The translations under genes and the position numbers were made by a program. DNA of 64,000 nucleotides from Sporobacter termitidis DSM 10068. Its GTDB lineage: Bacteria > Bacillota > Clostridia > Oscillospirales > Oscillospiraceae. Of this stretch, positions 43,801 through 50,229 are shown in pieces. A model generated the notes under the pieces. The model ran no database searches, was not told where the DNA came from, and saw nothing but the letters and a program-made list of their open reading frames with translations. The stretch spans positions 248,001-312,000 of the forward strand of contig NZ_FQXV01000002.1 of assembly GCF_900130065.1 (NCBI RefSeq). The letters are read 5' to 3'. How positions within the stretch are numbered: position 1 is the stretch's first letter; each line of letters starts with the position of its first letter.

Positions 43801-44090
43801 TCTCAGATGTCGTGATCCCCATGAGCGCCGTGGCGGAGAATTCCGGGACCTTTGAAAACGCCTTCGGCAATGTACAGAGCTTCGGCAAAGCGCTCGAGAC
43901 CGGCGGGGAAAACCGCCAAGTCCTGACCGGCCTTTTAAAGGAACTCGGCGGGACAGAGACCTCCGCGCCGGCCGTAACGCTGGGCCTTCCAGAGCTGGCC
44001 TCCGCCAAGGACCGCACCGCCTATCAGTCCGACGTCGTTTACGCGATGCTCGTCGAGCACCGCAAGCACATCGCGGCCTCCGCGGAATAA
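40821..44090 (+). CDS. GltD-NuoG/molybdopterin-domain fusion redox subunit
   Basis: A 1089-residue multidomain protein. Order: plant-type [2Fe-2S] domain (residues ~1-80; LCNDERLKPFGSCLLCRIEV), GltD/NfnB-like flavoprotein (~95-500) with two [4Fe-4S] cysteine sets, FAD loop IGAGPAGLTCAWYLAAAGHEV, NADP loop VVGGGNTAIDAA and AGGDAVTGP; a linker CLSCGCKDVGECKLR; two ferredoxin clusters (CILCGRCIRIC, CIRCGQCVSSCPVGAL); a molybdopterin-enzyme N-domain [4Fe-4S] (CSFCGEGCTVEL...NLCEFGRF), then ~360 residues of molybdopterin oxidoreductase fold. That last domain is far shorter than in formate dehydrogenases and lacks a recognisable catalytic Cys/Sec motif, so it resembles NuoG rather than an active FdhA. 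Likely electron-wiring hub of the complex. A terminator follows. Confidence 0.9.
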   Translation: MLNIKINGTDYQTEAGKTILQACRDQGVEIPTLCNDERLKPFGSCLLCRIEVKGARGTMLACGTEVTEGMEITTESDAISKARRMNIELLLSQHYGDCKAPCSLTCPANIDIQGYIAHIANGQFDEALKLIKDRNPLPVVCGRVCTRPCEDACRRNLVDERVGIDYLKRFVADLDLESSIPYLPEKKPATGKKAAVIGAGPAGLTCAWYLAAAGHEVTIFERHPKGGGMLRYGIPAYRMPREALDQEIAIIEKLGVKIQYNTAFGKDVTWESLKAQGFGALFLGVGSQVGQPLGCNGEDVCYTGILRGVDFLGRVGGGEKLDFTGKTVMVVGGGNTAIDAARTSLRLGAGKVVLVYRRGKSEMPAHVAEVEEAELEGVQFELLANPKKVWPEDGKVVVQLIRMELGAPDASGRRSPVEKAGSEYDMPADVVIAAIGQTQDLSFISDKFALDSVKNRITADEALMTTNLGGVFAGGDAVTGPQTAIKAIAAGRRAAMAMDQYLNGQEELKKPKEFYNHLKGKKLEDLDKAEFEQYEKLHKEAMPMLDKGQREHNFKEVELGFTEAQAIAEAKRCLSCGCKDVGECKLRDYATDFKAEQYHIAGELKKHPIDESHPYLVRDRNKCILCGRCIRICSEVQGAGALGFVSRGYNTTVEPSFSMPFGQEPNCIRCGQCVSSCPVGALTEKVPLTQSGPFNEKSTDSICSFCGEGCTVELRTCGKRFVRSTSSTEKGVNHGNLCEFGRFSNAYLNDAERLTTPRIKKNGVWTDASLEEALSAAAAGLKKAGKDTALYLSGNTSNEEAGLIRGIADALGSKNVLSFGIDPTAAIFYGAYPQLAVSGIDEVKEKDLFVVLGADLKNVNTNVFVAVRLARRNGVPVLESDKLTAEITEKVKAASKPLFVFGDAPDGAVLKEAAALAEAAGAKIYVPCMANTRGSSKFIDLEKCVAGPAGIPAKAALIFGEDPVGCGNAKAAGLLKNAAFSVVFDLYMTETAKLSDVVIPMSAVAENSGTFENAFGNVQSFGKALETGGENRQVLTGLLKELGGTETSAPAVTLGLPELASAKDRTAYQSDVVYAMLVEHRKHIAASAE

Positions 44091-44110
44091 AAGTCAGAGT
44101 TTCATACAGC

Positions 44111-44148
44111 AAAAAGCGCCGCCCTAAAGAGGGCGGCGCTTTTTATCT
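44111..44148 (+). terminator. Terminator of hydrogenase operon 1
   Basis: 14-bp perfect stem (44111-44124 with 44131-44144), TAAAGA loop, ends in TTTTT. Confidence 0.88.
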
Positions 44149-44180
44149 TTTCGCGTTCCGACATGCTTCGGAATTTTTAA

Positions 44181-44198
44181 TTGTTATTATTTTAACAT
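44181..44198. promoter_or_regulatory. Rex-like operator of hydrogenase operon 2
   Basis: TTGTTATTATTTTAACAT matches the Rex palindrome TTGTTAA-N4-TTAACAA at 12 of 14 defined positions with the correct 4-base gap. It overlaps a possible -35 region, a repressor position. The surrounding 200 bases are much more AT-rich than the genes. Confidence 0.6.
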
Positions 44199-44208
44199 TG
44201 TTTATAAA
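44181..44208 (+). promoter_or_regulatory. Candidate promoter of hydrogenase operon 2
   Basis: TTGTTA (44181-44186), 16 bases, TATAAA (44203-44208). An alternative is AAGACA (44234-44239), 17 bases, TATAAT (44257-44262). Which is used cannot be told from sequence. Confidence 0.4.
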
Positions 44209-44357
44209 ATATCACTATAATTTTAAATTTTTAAAGACAATATAGTTATTATGTATTATAATCAAGTTCGCTATACTTTGCTCCCTATACATGTCGTCTT
44301 TATTAACAATCCGGCTCCGGCGACAGAAAAATCACAGTCTGTTTTGAAAGGAAGAAA

Positions 44358-46193
44358 ATGGTGAATAGGCTAAACATCATGATCCCGAGCGACGCGCAGG
44401 TTGTGCTGGAGCGTCTGTACGAGGACGTGGCCCGCCGGGTACAGGCCGGTTCGTCCGCGATCTGCCCGATCGACATGGCCGCCGCCTTCGTCAAGGTCTG
44501 CCAGGCGCAGTCCTGCGGCAAATGCGTCCCCTGCCGCGTGGGGCTGAACAACCTTGTCAACCTGATGGAATCCGTTCTGGACGGCAAGGCCAAAATGGGG
44601 ACGATCGGCCTGATCGAAAACACGGCGCAGGTCATCTCGGACACGGCCGACTGCGCCATCGGCTACGGCGCGGCCGACTACATACTCCACAGCATCAAGG
44701 CTTTCCGAAAGGATTATGAATACCACATCCTCCGCGGCAAGTGCAGCGAGCGCTTCGAGCAGGCCGTCCCCTGCGTATCGAAATGCCCCGCCCATATCGA
44801 CGTGCCCGGCTATCTGTCGCTGGTGGGCGAAAAGCGGTATGCCGACGCCATCCGCCTTATCCGCAAGAACAATCCGTTCCCCTGTGTCTGCGGCTACGTC
44901 TGCGAGCACCCGTGCGAAACGCGATGCCGACGCATCATGATCGACGACGCGATCAATATCCGGGGCATCAAGCGCTTTGCCGCCGACAACTCCGGCATTG
45001 TGCCGCCCCCCAAATGCCTGCCCGGGACAGGAAAAAAGGTTGCCGTTATCGGCGGCGGGCCGGCCGGCCTGACGGCGGCGTATTTCCTGCAGCTCATGGG
45101 CCACAGCGTCACGGTCTTTGAAAAAAGGGTAAGGCTGGGCGGCATGCTCCGCTACGGCATCCCCAGCTACCGCCTGCCGCGGGAAAAGCTGCAGTACGAC
45201 CTGGACGCCATCATCGCCACCGGCGTGCAGATCAAGCTCAGCACCGAGATCGGCAAGGACATCAGCTTTAACGACATCCGGCGGCGGTATGACGCCGTTT
45301 ACATCGCCATTGGCGCCCACGCCGACAAAAAGCTCAAGATCGCCGGCGCGGACAAGGCGGGCGTGATCTCCGCCGTGGAGTTCCTCCGCGGCATCGGCGA
45401 CGAGGTGATCCCTGACTTCACCGGCAAGAAGGTGGTGATCGTCGGCGGCGGCAACGTGGCCATGGACGCCGCGCGCGTCTCCGTCCGCCTGGGTGCGGAA
45501 AAGGTCAGCGTCGTTTACAGGCGCCGGGAGCGCGACATGACGGCGCTCCCCTCCGAAGTGGAGGAGGCCATCGCGGAGGGCGTGGAGATCATGTCCTTGA
45601 ACGCCCCGGCCGGCATCGACTACGATGAGAGCGGCCAGGTCACCGTCTTCCGCACGCAGCCGCAGATGGTGGGCAGGGTCGAGGAGGACGGCCGGCCCGC
45701 GCCGGTGAACGCCAAGCTGCCGGAAATCTCCGTCCCCTGCGACGTCGTCATCGTCGCCATCGGCCAGGATGTGGAGTCCCGCCATTTTACAGAATGTGTC
45801 GTGCCTGTTGAATGGGGCACGCTCGTTACCTCGGAAAGCACCGCCGTGCCGAACATGCCCGGCATTTTCGCCGGCGGCGACTGCGCCAGCGGCCCGGCCA
45901 CCGTCATCAAGGCCATCGAGGCCGGCAAGGTGGCCGCCGCCAATATCGACGAATACCTGGGCTGCCCTCACAAGCTGGAGGTCCAGGTCGATATCCCATT
46001 TACCGCCCTGCGCGAAAAGCCGTCCATCGGCCGCATCGAGCTGACGGAACGCGAGGCGGGCGAGAGAAAGAAGAACTTTGAGCTGGCCGAAAACGGCATG
46101 ACCCGCGAAGAGGTCGCGCAGGAATGCCGCCGCTGCCTGCGCTGCGACCACTTCGGCTACGGCGCTCTTGGGGAGGTAAACACAACATGGTAA
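44358..46193 (+). CDS. NuoF C-terminal domain fused to GltD/NfnB-like flavoprotein
   Basis: A 611-residue protein. Residues ~35-120 are the [4Fe-4S] domain of NuoF alone (SCGKCVPCRVGLNN, later ADCAIGYG), without FMN or NADH domains. From ~130 on it is a GltD/NfnB-like NADPH:acceptor module: cysteine sets in CVSKCPAHIDVPGYL and CGYVCEHPCETRCRR, FAD loop IGGGPAGLTAAYFLQLMGHSV, NADP loop VGGGNVAMDAARVSVRLGA, AGGDCASGPATVIKAI, and closing CRRCLRC. It is paired with HydA downstream (7-base ATGGTAA overlap). GltD-linked [FeFe] hydrogenases form a known group whose electron partners are unclear; NADP(H) or bifurcation is inferred. Confidence 0.9.
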   Translation: MVNRLNIMIPSDAQVVLERLYEDVARRVQAGSSAICPIDMAAAFVKVCQAQSCGKCVPCRVGLNNLVNLMESVLDGKAKMGTIGLIENTAQVISDTADCAIGYGAADYILHSIKAFRKDYEYHILRGKCSERFEQAVPCVSKCPAHIDVPGYLSLVGEKRYADAIRLIRKNNPFPCVCGYVCEHPCETRCRRIMIDDAINIRGIKRFAADNSGIVPPPKCLPGTGKKVAVIGGGPAGLTAAYFLQLMGHSVTVFEKRVRLGGMLRYGIPSYRLPREKLQYDLDAIIATGVQIKLSTEIGKDISFNDIRRRYDAVYIAIGAHADKKLKIAGADKAGVISAVEFLRGIGDEVIPDFTGKKVVIVGGGNVAMDAARVSVRLGAEKVSVVYRRRERDMTALPSEVEEAIAEGVEIMSLNAPAGIDYDESGQVTVFRTQPQMVGRVEEDGRPAPVNAKLPEISVPCDVVIVAIGQDVESRHFTECVVPVEWGTLVTSESTAVPNMPGIFAGGDCASGPATVIKAIEAGKVAAANIDEYLGCPHKLEVQVDIPFTALREKPSIGRIELTEREAGERKKNFELAENGMTREEVAQECRRCLRCDHFGYGALGEVNTTW

Positions 46194-47944
46194 AACTGAC
46201 GATCGACAATCTGCCGGTGGAGGTCCCCGAGGGGACGACGATCCTCGACGCCGCGAAATCCGTCGGCGTGGTTCTCCCCACCCTCTGCTACCTAAAGGAC
46301 ATCAACGACATCGGCGCCTGCCGCGTCTGCGTGGCCGAGATCGAGGGCCGCAGCAAGCTCGTTACCACCTGCAACACCCCGGCGAGCGAGGGCATGGTCG
46401 TATTGACCAACAGCCCCAGAGCGCGGGAAGCGCGGCGCATCAACGTCCAGCTCATCCTGTCCCAGCACGACTGCAACTGCCCCACCTGCATCCGCAGTAC
46501 CAACTGCGGCCTGCAGAAGCTCGCCAACGACCTGGGCATCATCTCGCAGCCCTTCACGAAGGACGTCCCCGAAAAGAAATGGGATATGACCTTCCCGCTC
46601 ATCAAGGATGACTCCAAATGTATCAAATGCATGCGCTGCATCCAGGTCTGCAACAAGGTGCAGTCGGTGGGCATCTGGGGTCTGGACAACACCGGCTCCA
46701 GGACGACCATCGGCGTGACGGGCGACAGGGAGATCGCCGAATCCGACTGCGTCCTCTGCGGCCAGTGCGTCACCCACTGCCCCACGGGCGCCCTCAGCGA
46801 GCGCGACGACACGATGAAGGCCTTTCGCGCGCTGGCAAACTCCGACCTTATCACCGTCGTGCAGATCGCGCCGGCCGTCCGCGCCGCGTGGGGCGAAACG
46901 CTGGGCATCTCCAGGGAGTTCGCCACCGTCAAGCGCCTCGTGGCCGCCCTGCGCAAGATCGGCTTTGACTACATCTTCGACACGAATTTCACCGCCGACC
47001 TCACCATCATCGAGGAGGGAAACGAGTTCGTCAAACGGAAGTTCAACAACCCCGAGCCCAACAGATACCCGCTGTTCACCTCCTGCTGCCCCGGCTGGGT
47101 CCGCTTCATGAAATCGCAGTATCCGGACATGATGGAGCACTTCTCCACGACGAAATCGCCGCAGCAGATGTTCGGCGCCGTGGCCAAGTCATATCTGGCC
47201 GAAATTTTAAAGGTCGACCCGTCGAGGATCTTCTGCGTCTCGGTCATGCCCTGCACGGCCAAAAAGGCCGAATGTGCCCTGCCGGGCATGGATTCCACCG
47301 GCACCGGCCCGGACGTGGACCTGGTTTTGACGACGCGGGAAATCGACCGCCTGATCGTGGCCGAGCACATCCAGCCCATGAACCTGACGGAGGAGGAATT
47401 CGACCAGCCCATGGGCATCTCCACCGGCGCCGGGGTCATCTTCGGCGCCACCGGCGGCGTCATGGAGGCGGCGCTCCGCTCCGTGTATTTTCTGGCCACC
47501 GGCAAGAACCCGGACGCCGACGCGTTTGCCAACGTCCGCGGCATGAACGGCTGGCGGGAGTCCACGTTCCACATCGAGGGCAAGCCCGTCCATATTGCCG
47601 TGGCCAGCGGGCTCCAAAACGCGCGAAACCTGGTGGAGGCCATCCGGAAGGGGGAGGTCCGGTACGATTTCGTGGAGGTCATGGCCTGCCCCGGCGGCTG
47701 CTCCGGCGGCGGCGGGCAGCCGATTGCCATGAACAAGGAGCTGGCCCAGGTCCGCGGCCAGAGCCTTTATGGCCTGGATAAAAACTCGGCGCTCCGCTTT
47801 TCCCACGAAAACCCCTCCATCGGCGCGCTGTACGAGCGCTTTGAGGGCGACGAGCTGGTGCACCGCGTCCACGAGCTGCTGCACACCGACCACAACGCCT
47901 GGGAAATGCCGCTCTCGCCATGGCTCCGGGGGAAGGACTGCTGA
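46187..47944 (+). CDS. hydA: [FeFe] hydrogenase catalytic subunit HydA
   Basis: A 585-residue hydrogenase. N-terminal [2Fe-2S] (LCYLKDINDIGACRVCVAE), His-Cys3 [4Fe-4S] (QHDCNCPTCIRSTNC), two ferredoxin clusters (CIKCMRCIQVC, CVLCGQCVTHCPTGAL), then the H-cluster domain with L1 TSCCPGWVRF, L2 MPCTAKKAE and L3 EVMACPGGCSGGGGQP, all ligands intact. Ends with the small-subunit-like tail HELLHTDHNAW. It makes or uses H2. ATG at 46187 follows GGAGGTAA by 7 bases inside the previous gene. Maturases HydEFG are not in the window. Confidence 0.96.
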   Translation: MVKLTIDNLPVEVPEGTTILDAAKSVGVVLPTLCYLKDINDIGACRVCVAEIEGRSKLVTTCNTPASEGMVVLTNSPRAREARRINVQLILSQHDCNCPTCIRSTNCGLQKLANDLGIISQPFTKDVPEKKWDMTFPLIKDDSKCIKCMRCIQVCNKVQSVGIWGLDNTGSRTTIGVTGDREIAESDCVLCGQCVTHCPTGALSERDDTMKAFRALANSDLITVVQIAPAVRAAWGETLGISREFATVKRLVAALRKIGFDYIFDTNFTADLTIIEEGNEFVKRKFNNPEPNRYPLFTSCCPGWVRFMKSQYPDMMEHFSTTKSPQQMFGAVAKSYLAEILKVDPSRIFCVSVMPCTAKKAECALPGMDSTGTGPDVDLVLTTREIDRLIVAEHIQPMNLTEEEFDQPMGISTGAGVIFGATGGVMEAALRSVYFLATGKNPDADAFANVRGMNGWRESTFHIEGKPVHIAVASGLQNARNLVEAIRKGEVRYDFVEVMACPGGCSGGGGQPIAMNKELAQVRGQSLYGLDKNSALRFSHENPSIGALYERFEGDELVHRVHELLHTDHNAWEMPLSPWLRGKDC

Positions 47945-48040
47945 GGTGGGTATCGCCTTTGCTGCAGCTTCTTTTACACGGTTCCGATTTAGGTGATCAC
48001 AGATCGCATCTATGGCGTATTCGGCAACGGATAATAACAA

Positions 48041-48076
48041 AAAACACGATGGACAAGGCCATCGTGTTTTTGTTTT
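48041..48076. terminator. Terminator shared by hydA and the small-gene operon
   Basis: 12-bp stem (48041-48052 with 48059-48070) with A tract before and TTTTTGTTTTT after, between convergent units. Confidence 0.82.
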
Positions 48077-48085
48077 TACCGTTTT

Positions 48086-48325
48086 TTAATGCTGGTTCAT
48101 CCAGGAGTCTGTGCCTTCGGCGAAATCGAGGACCTCCGAGGTGGACAACATGACGCCGCTGTCAAGCTCCTCGACGGCGTCGCTTAAGCCTTCGCCTTTC
48201 GTCAGCTTGGCCGATGCGTCGGGCGACACGTTGTAGTTGTCCATAAAGCGGACGCTTGTCCTGTCGGTCTTTTTTCTGGGCTTATACTCCTTGACGTCGT
48301 CCAGCAGAATGTCGTTTTGTTCCAT
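48086..48325 (-). CDS. Small acidic hypothetical protein (79 aa), last gene of the small-gene operon
   Basis: MEQNDILLDDVKEYKPRKKT opens a hydrophilic, soluble 79-residue protein with no membrane segment, cysteine or recognisable domain. ATG at 48325 has AAAGGATGG upstream; the ATG at 48337 abuts it. It follows the spore-protein gene by 15 bases, so a sporulation-linked role is suggested by context only. Confidence 0.65.
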   Translation of the reverse strand: MEQNDILLDDVKEYKPRKKTDRTSVRFMDNYNVSPDASAKLTKGEGLSDAVEELDSGVMLSTSEVLDFAEGTDSWMNQH

Positions 48326-48340
48326 TCCGCATGCCATCCT

Positions 48341-48550
48341 TTACGAGCCCGACAGCCTACTCTCTTCGGACTGAATCATTTTTTGTACCATCCGGCCGCC
48401 GATCGGCCCGCCCTGTGCGCCGTTGACCTTTGAGGGCAGATCTCCCTTGTAATGGTCGTTGTTTTCCTTGACGTACTGAGTCATGCCGATTTCATTGGCG
48501 GCTTCCATCTTAAGTTTATTAAGCTTTTCTTTGACATCGTTGCTGCGCAT
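48341..48550 (-). CDS. Alpha/beta-type small acid-soluble spore protein
   Basis: A 69-residue DNA-coating spore protein. KLNKLKMEAANEIGM is the family's first helix region (normally with E-I/L-G germination-protease site) and GAQGGPIGGRMVQKMIQSEE matches the conserved GGxxGGxMVxxMI block. The middle (NDHYKGDLPSKVN) equals the GxLxSRxNG stretch. ATG at 48550 lies 7 bases after GGAGGT. It marks the organism as a spore former. Confidence 0.88.
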   Translation of the reverse strand: MRSNDVKEKLNKLKMEAANEIGMTQYVKENNDHYKGDLPSKVNGAQGGPIGGRMVQKMIQSEESRLSGS

Positions 48551-48589
48551 ACATTTTACCTCCGTATGGCGCGTGATTTGTAGCATCTT

Positions 48590-48619
48590 TAGTATCTGAC
48601 TTTATGACCGGGTTATACC
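48590..48619 (-). promoter_or_regulatory. Possible sigma-G/F-type promoter before the spore-protein gene
   Basis: GGTATA (48614-48619), 17 bases, GATACTA (48590-48596), resembling the forespore pattern (G-ATA / CATACTA). It lies in the only sizeable gap (75 bases) of the small-gene run. Confidence 0.35.
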
Positions 48620-48625
48620 GAAACG

Positions 48626-48760
48626 CTACACGTCATTATTTTCAATCGACTGCCTCTTGGCGTTCGGGTTCTGGTTTTGATTTTCGCGCGTCAGAGGCGT
48701 CTGGCCTCTGGCCTTTTCTTTTCTCGCTTTTTTGTTATCGGGCTGGCTGTCTTTCGGCAT
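48626..48760 (-). CDS. 44-residue basic hydrophilic protein
   Basis: MPKDSQPDNKKARKEKARGQ continues with TPLTRENQNQNPNAKRQSIE and NNDV. AAAGGAG lies 6 bases before ATG, a strong sign of translation. Rich in N, Q, K, R with no hydrophobic core, resembling minor spore or disordered proteins. No family recognised. Confidence 0.65.
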   Translation of the reverse strand: MPKDSQPDNKKARKEKARGQTPLTRENQNQNPNAKRQSIENNDV

Positions 48761-48779
48761 GGGCGCTCCTTTCGCTTGT

Positions 48780-49016
48780 TTACATCATGTGCTCATCCAG
48801 CCTGACGTCGAGGACGTCATAGCCGAGATCCTGGATTTTCTGCTGTATTTTTTCACAGCTTTCGCCGGTGGTGTCGTAATCCACGGCGACGCTGCCGCTT
48901 TTCTGGCTGACGCTCACGGAGATGACGCCGCCGAGCGCGTCGAGCGCGTGCTTGAGCTCCTTCGCCCCGTGCTTTCCGTTCAGGTCGCCGACCGTAAAAT
49001 AGGCGCTTGCCTTCAC
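48780..49016 (-). CDS. HMA-fold protein lacking the CxxC metal site
   Basis: A 78-residue protein with the beta-alpha-beta-beta-alpha-beta pattern of CopZ-like heavy-metal-associated domains: SAYFTVGDLN, ELKHALDALGGVISVSVSQKSGSVAVDYD, KIQQKIQDLGYDVLDVRL. Where CopZ has MxCxxC this one reads LNGKHGAK, so both cysteines are missing and copper binding in the usual way is impossible. GTG start at 49016 with GGGGGTGA upstream. Confidence 0.7.
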   Translation of the reverse strand: MKASAYFTVGDLNGKHGAKELKHALDALGGVISVSVSQKSGSVAVDYDTTGESCEKIQQKIQDLGYDVLDVRLDEHMM

Positions 49017-49043
49017 GAGGTCACCCCCTTCCTGCCGCGCTTT

Positions 49044-49229
49044 TCAGACGGAACGGTTTGAACCGTCCGGCGCGTCGTATAAAATCGGATTTGCTTTTTC
49101 TTTTGTGAATTTCGCCTTGCCCTGCAGCTCCTCCACGGGCTTTACCTCATTTTTTGAGAAGTGGTTGCGCTGCCGGCTCTCCCCGTGGGGTGCCTCCGGG
49201 TCCGGCCGTCTCATTCCTGCTTTTGCCAT
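49044..49229 (-). CDS. Small conserved-looking hypothetical protein (61 aa)
   Basis: MAKAGMRRPDPEAPHGES begins a hydrophilic protein with KNEVKPVEELQGKAK and KEKANP segments. I recall similar short proteins in sporulating Clostridia but cannot name a family. AAGGAG lies ahead of ATG. It is 9 bases downstream of the HD-domain gene. Confidence 0.65.
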   Translation of the reverse strand: MAKAGMRRPDPEAPHGESRQRNHFSKNEVKPVEELQGKAKFTKEKANPILYDAPDGSNRSV

Positions 49230-49238
49230 ATGCTCTCC

Positions 49239-49877
49239 TTAATATTCATACTGGCACAGGTCCACGAACATTTTGACCTGCGCCTCCTCCTCCCGCTTTG
49301 ACGCGCCGCCCCGCCCGAGCCTGTCGCAGAGGCAGAGGAGGGCGACTTCTCCCACGTCCGCATTGCGCTTCATCCCGCCGATGTCCTTGAACGGCAGGTC
49401 GTTGACCACGTACAGCACCTGCATGTGGTATTTCACCAGGTGCGTCACCTTGTCCATAAACCGCCGGTCGTCCGTCAGGGCGGACAAGAACTCCTGGGTC
49501 ATCCGGGCGCCCACCTTATCGTGGTCGTACGCCGTGATCCGCTCCTTGTGGATTCTCGTCGTGGGCGGCTTGCCGATGTCGTGCAGGAGCGCGGCCCACA
49601 TGAACGCCCTCGGGTCGCCGCTCTCCTCCCTGCGCCTGGCCGCCTCGTCGACGACCAGCAGCGTATGGTTCCACACGTTGCCCTCGGGATGGTGCACCGG
49701 CGACTGCGGCGTCGGCTCGAGCTTTCTGAGCATCGAAAAAGGGTACGCGTCGAATTCGGGCGATTTTATGAGCTCCCGGAGCGCCGCCGACGGCGACGGG
49801 TCCCGGAGCAGGTGCTCTTCAATTCGGGAAAACAGCAGCCGAGCCGCCGGGCCGGCTGTTCTACTTATTGTCTTCAT
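49239..49877 (-). CDS. HD-domain (HDIG) phosphohydrolase
   Basis: A 212-residue metal phosphohydrolase. HD residues: VWNHTLLVVDEAA, AALLHDIGKPPT, DHDKVGARMTQEFL and the C-terminal LCDRLGRGG. It resembles the HD half of CCA-adding/tRNA-nucleotidyltransferase relatives without the transferase domain. Substrate unknown. Its ATG lies inside the end of the 47-residue gene (17-base overlap), implying coupling. Confidence 0.8.
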   Translation of the reverse strand: MKTISRTAGPAARLLFSRIEEHLLRDPSPSAALRELIKSPEFDAYPFSMLRKLEPTPQSPVHHPEGNVWNHTLLVVDEAARRREESGDPRAFMWAALLHDIGKPPTTRIHKERITAYDHDKVGARMTQEFLSALTDDRRFMDKVTHLVKYHMQVLYVVNDLPFKDIGGMKRNADVGEVALLCLCDRLGRGGASKREEEAQVKMFVDLCQYEY

Positions 49878-50004
49878 CGTCCTTCAGGCCGAACACCGCT
49901 CTGGCGCTCTCGGCGTTCGGGTCGTGCTTGATGTTTTTGGAACGGAAGGCCTTGTCTTCCTTTTTATCGCTTTTTTTATTGTGTGTTTTATTGCCGCTGC
50001 TCAT
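49861..50004 (-). CDS. 47-residue lysine-rich small protein
   Basis: MSSGNKTHNKKSDKKEDKAF continues RSKNIKHDPNAESARAVFGL and KDDEDNK. The KHDPxxESARAVFG motif is strongly reminiscent of a small Clostridial family (I believe the CPC_1213 type; unverified). Overlaps the HD gene by 17 bases. Ribosome binding site is weak. Confidence 0.6.
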   Translation of the reverse strand: MSSGNKTHNKKSDKKEDKAFRSKNIKHDPNAESARAVFGLKDDEDNK

Positions 50005-50018
50005 CTGATCCGTTATCC

Positions 50019-50168
50019 CTACCTTTTCGTGTTCGGCCCCATGGAAACTTTTTTTGTGTTGTGGTTCTTGTTCCGGCTGTCGTTGTCCGCATTGGAGCTG
50101 GGCTCCGTCTTGATCTCCAGTTGCTCGATCTTTTTGTTTTCTATCCGCCTGTCGTGACCGTTTTTCAT
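50019..50168 (-). CDS. 49-residue hydrophilic small protein, first of the small-gene operon
   Basis: MKNGHDRRIENKKIEQLEIK leads a highly polar protein (many N, K, E) with no domain. GAGGTGA stands 4 bases before ATG. It lies 14 bases upstream of the next gene and is followed by seven same-strand genes. Confidence 0.6.
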   Translation of the reverse strand: MKNGHDRRIENKKIEQLEIKTEPSSNADNDSRNKNHNTKKVSMGPNTKR

Positions 50169-50229
50169 ATCTTCACCTCGCATCGAAGCTGTTATTATTA
50201 TAAGCGGCAGGTGCAAAACAATTCTCATA

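Noticed and set aside
40821-44090. Formate dehydrogenase alpha subunit
   Set aside because: Molybdopterin domain too short and without a visible catalytic Cys/Sec motif; NuoG-like reading preferred.
44370-46151. 593-codon open frame opposite the NuoF/GltD fusion
   Set aside because: Antisense shadow; the plus-strand protein has complete cluster and nucleotide-binding motifs.
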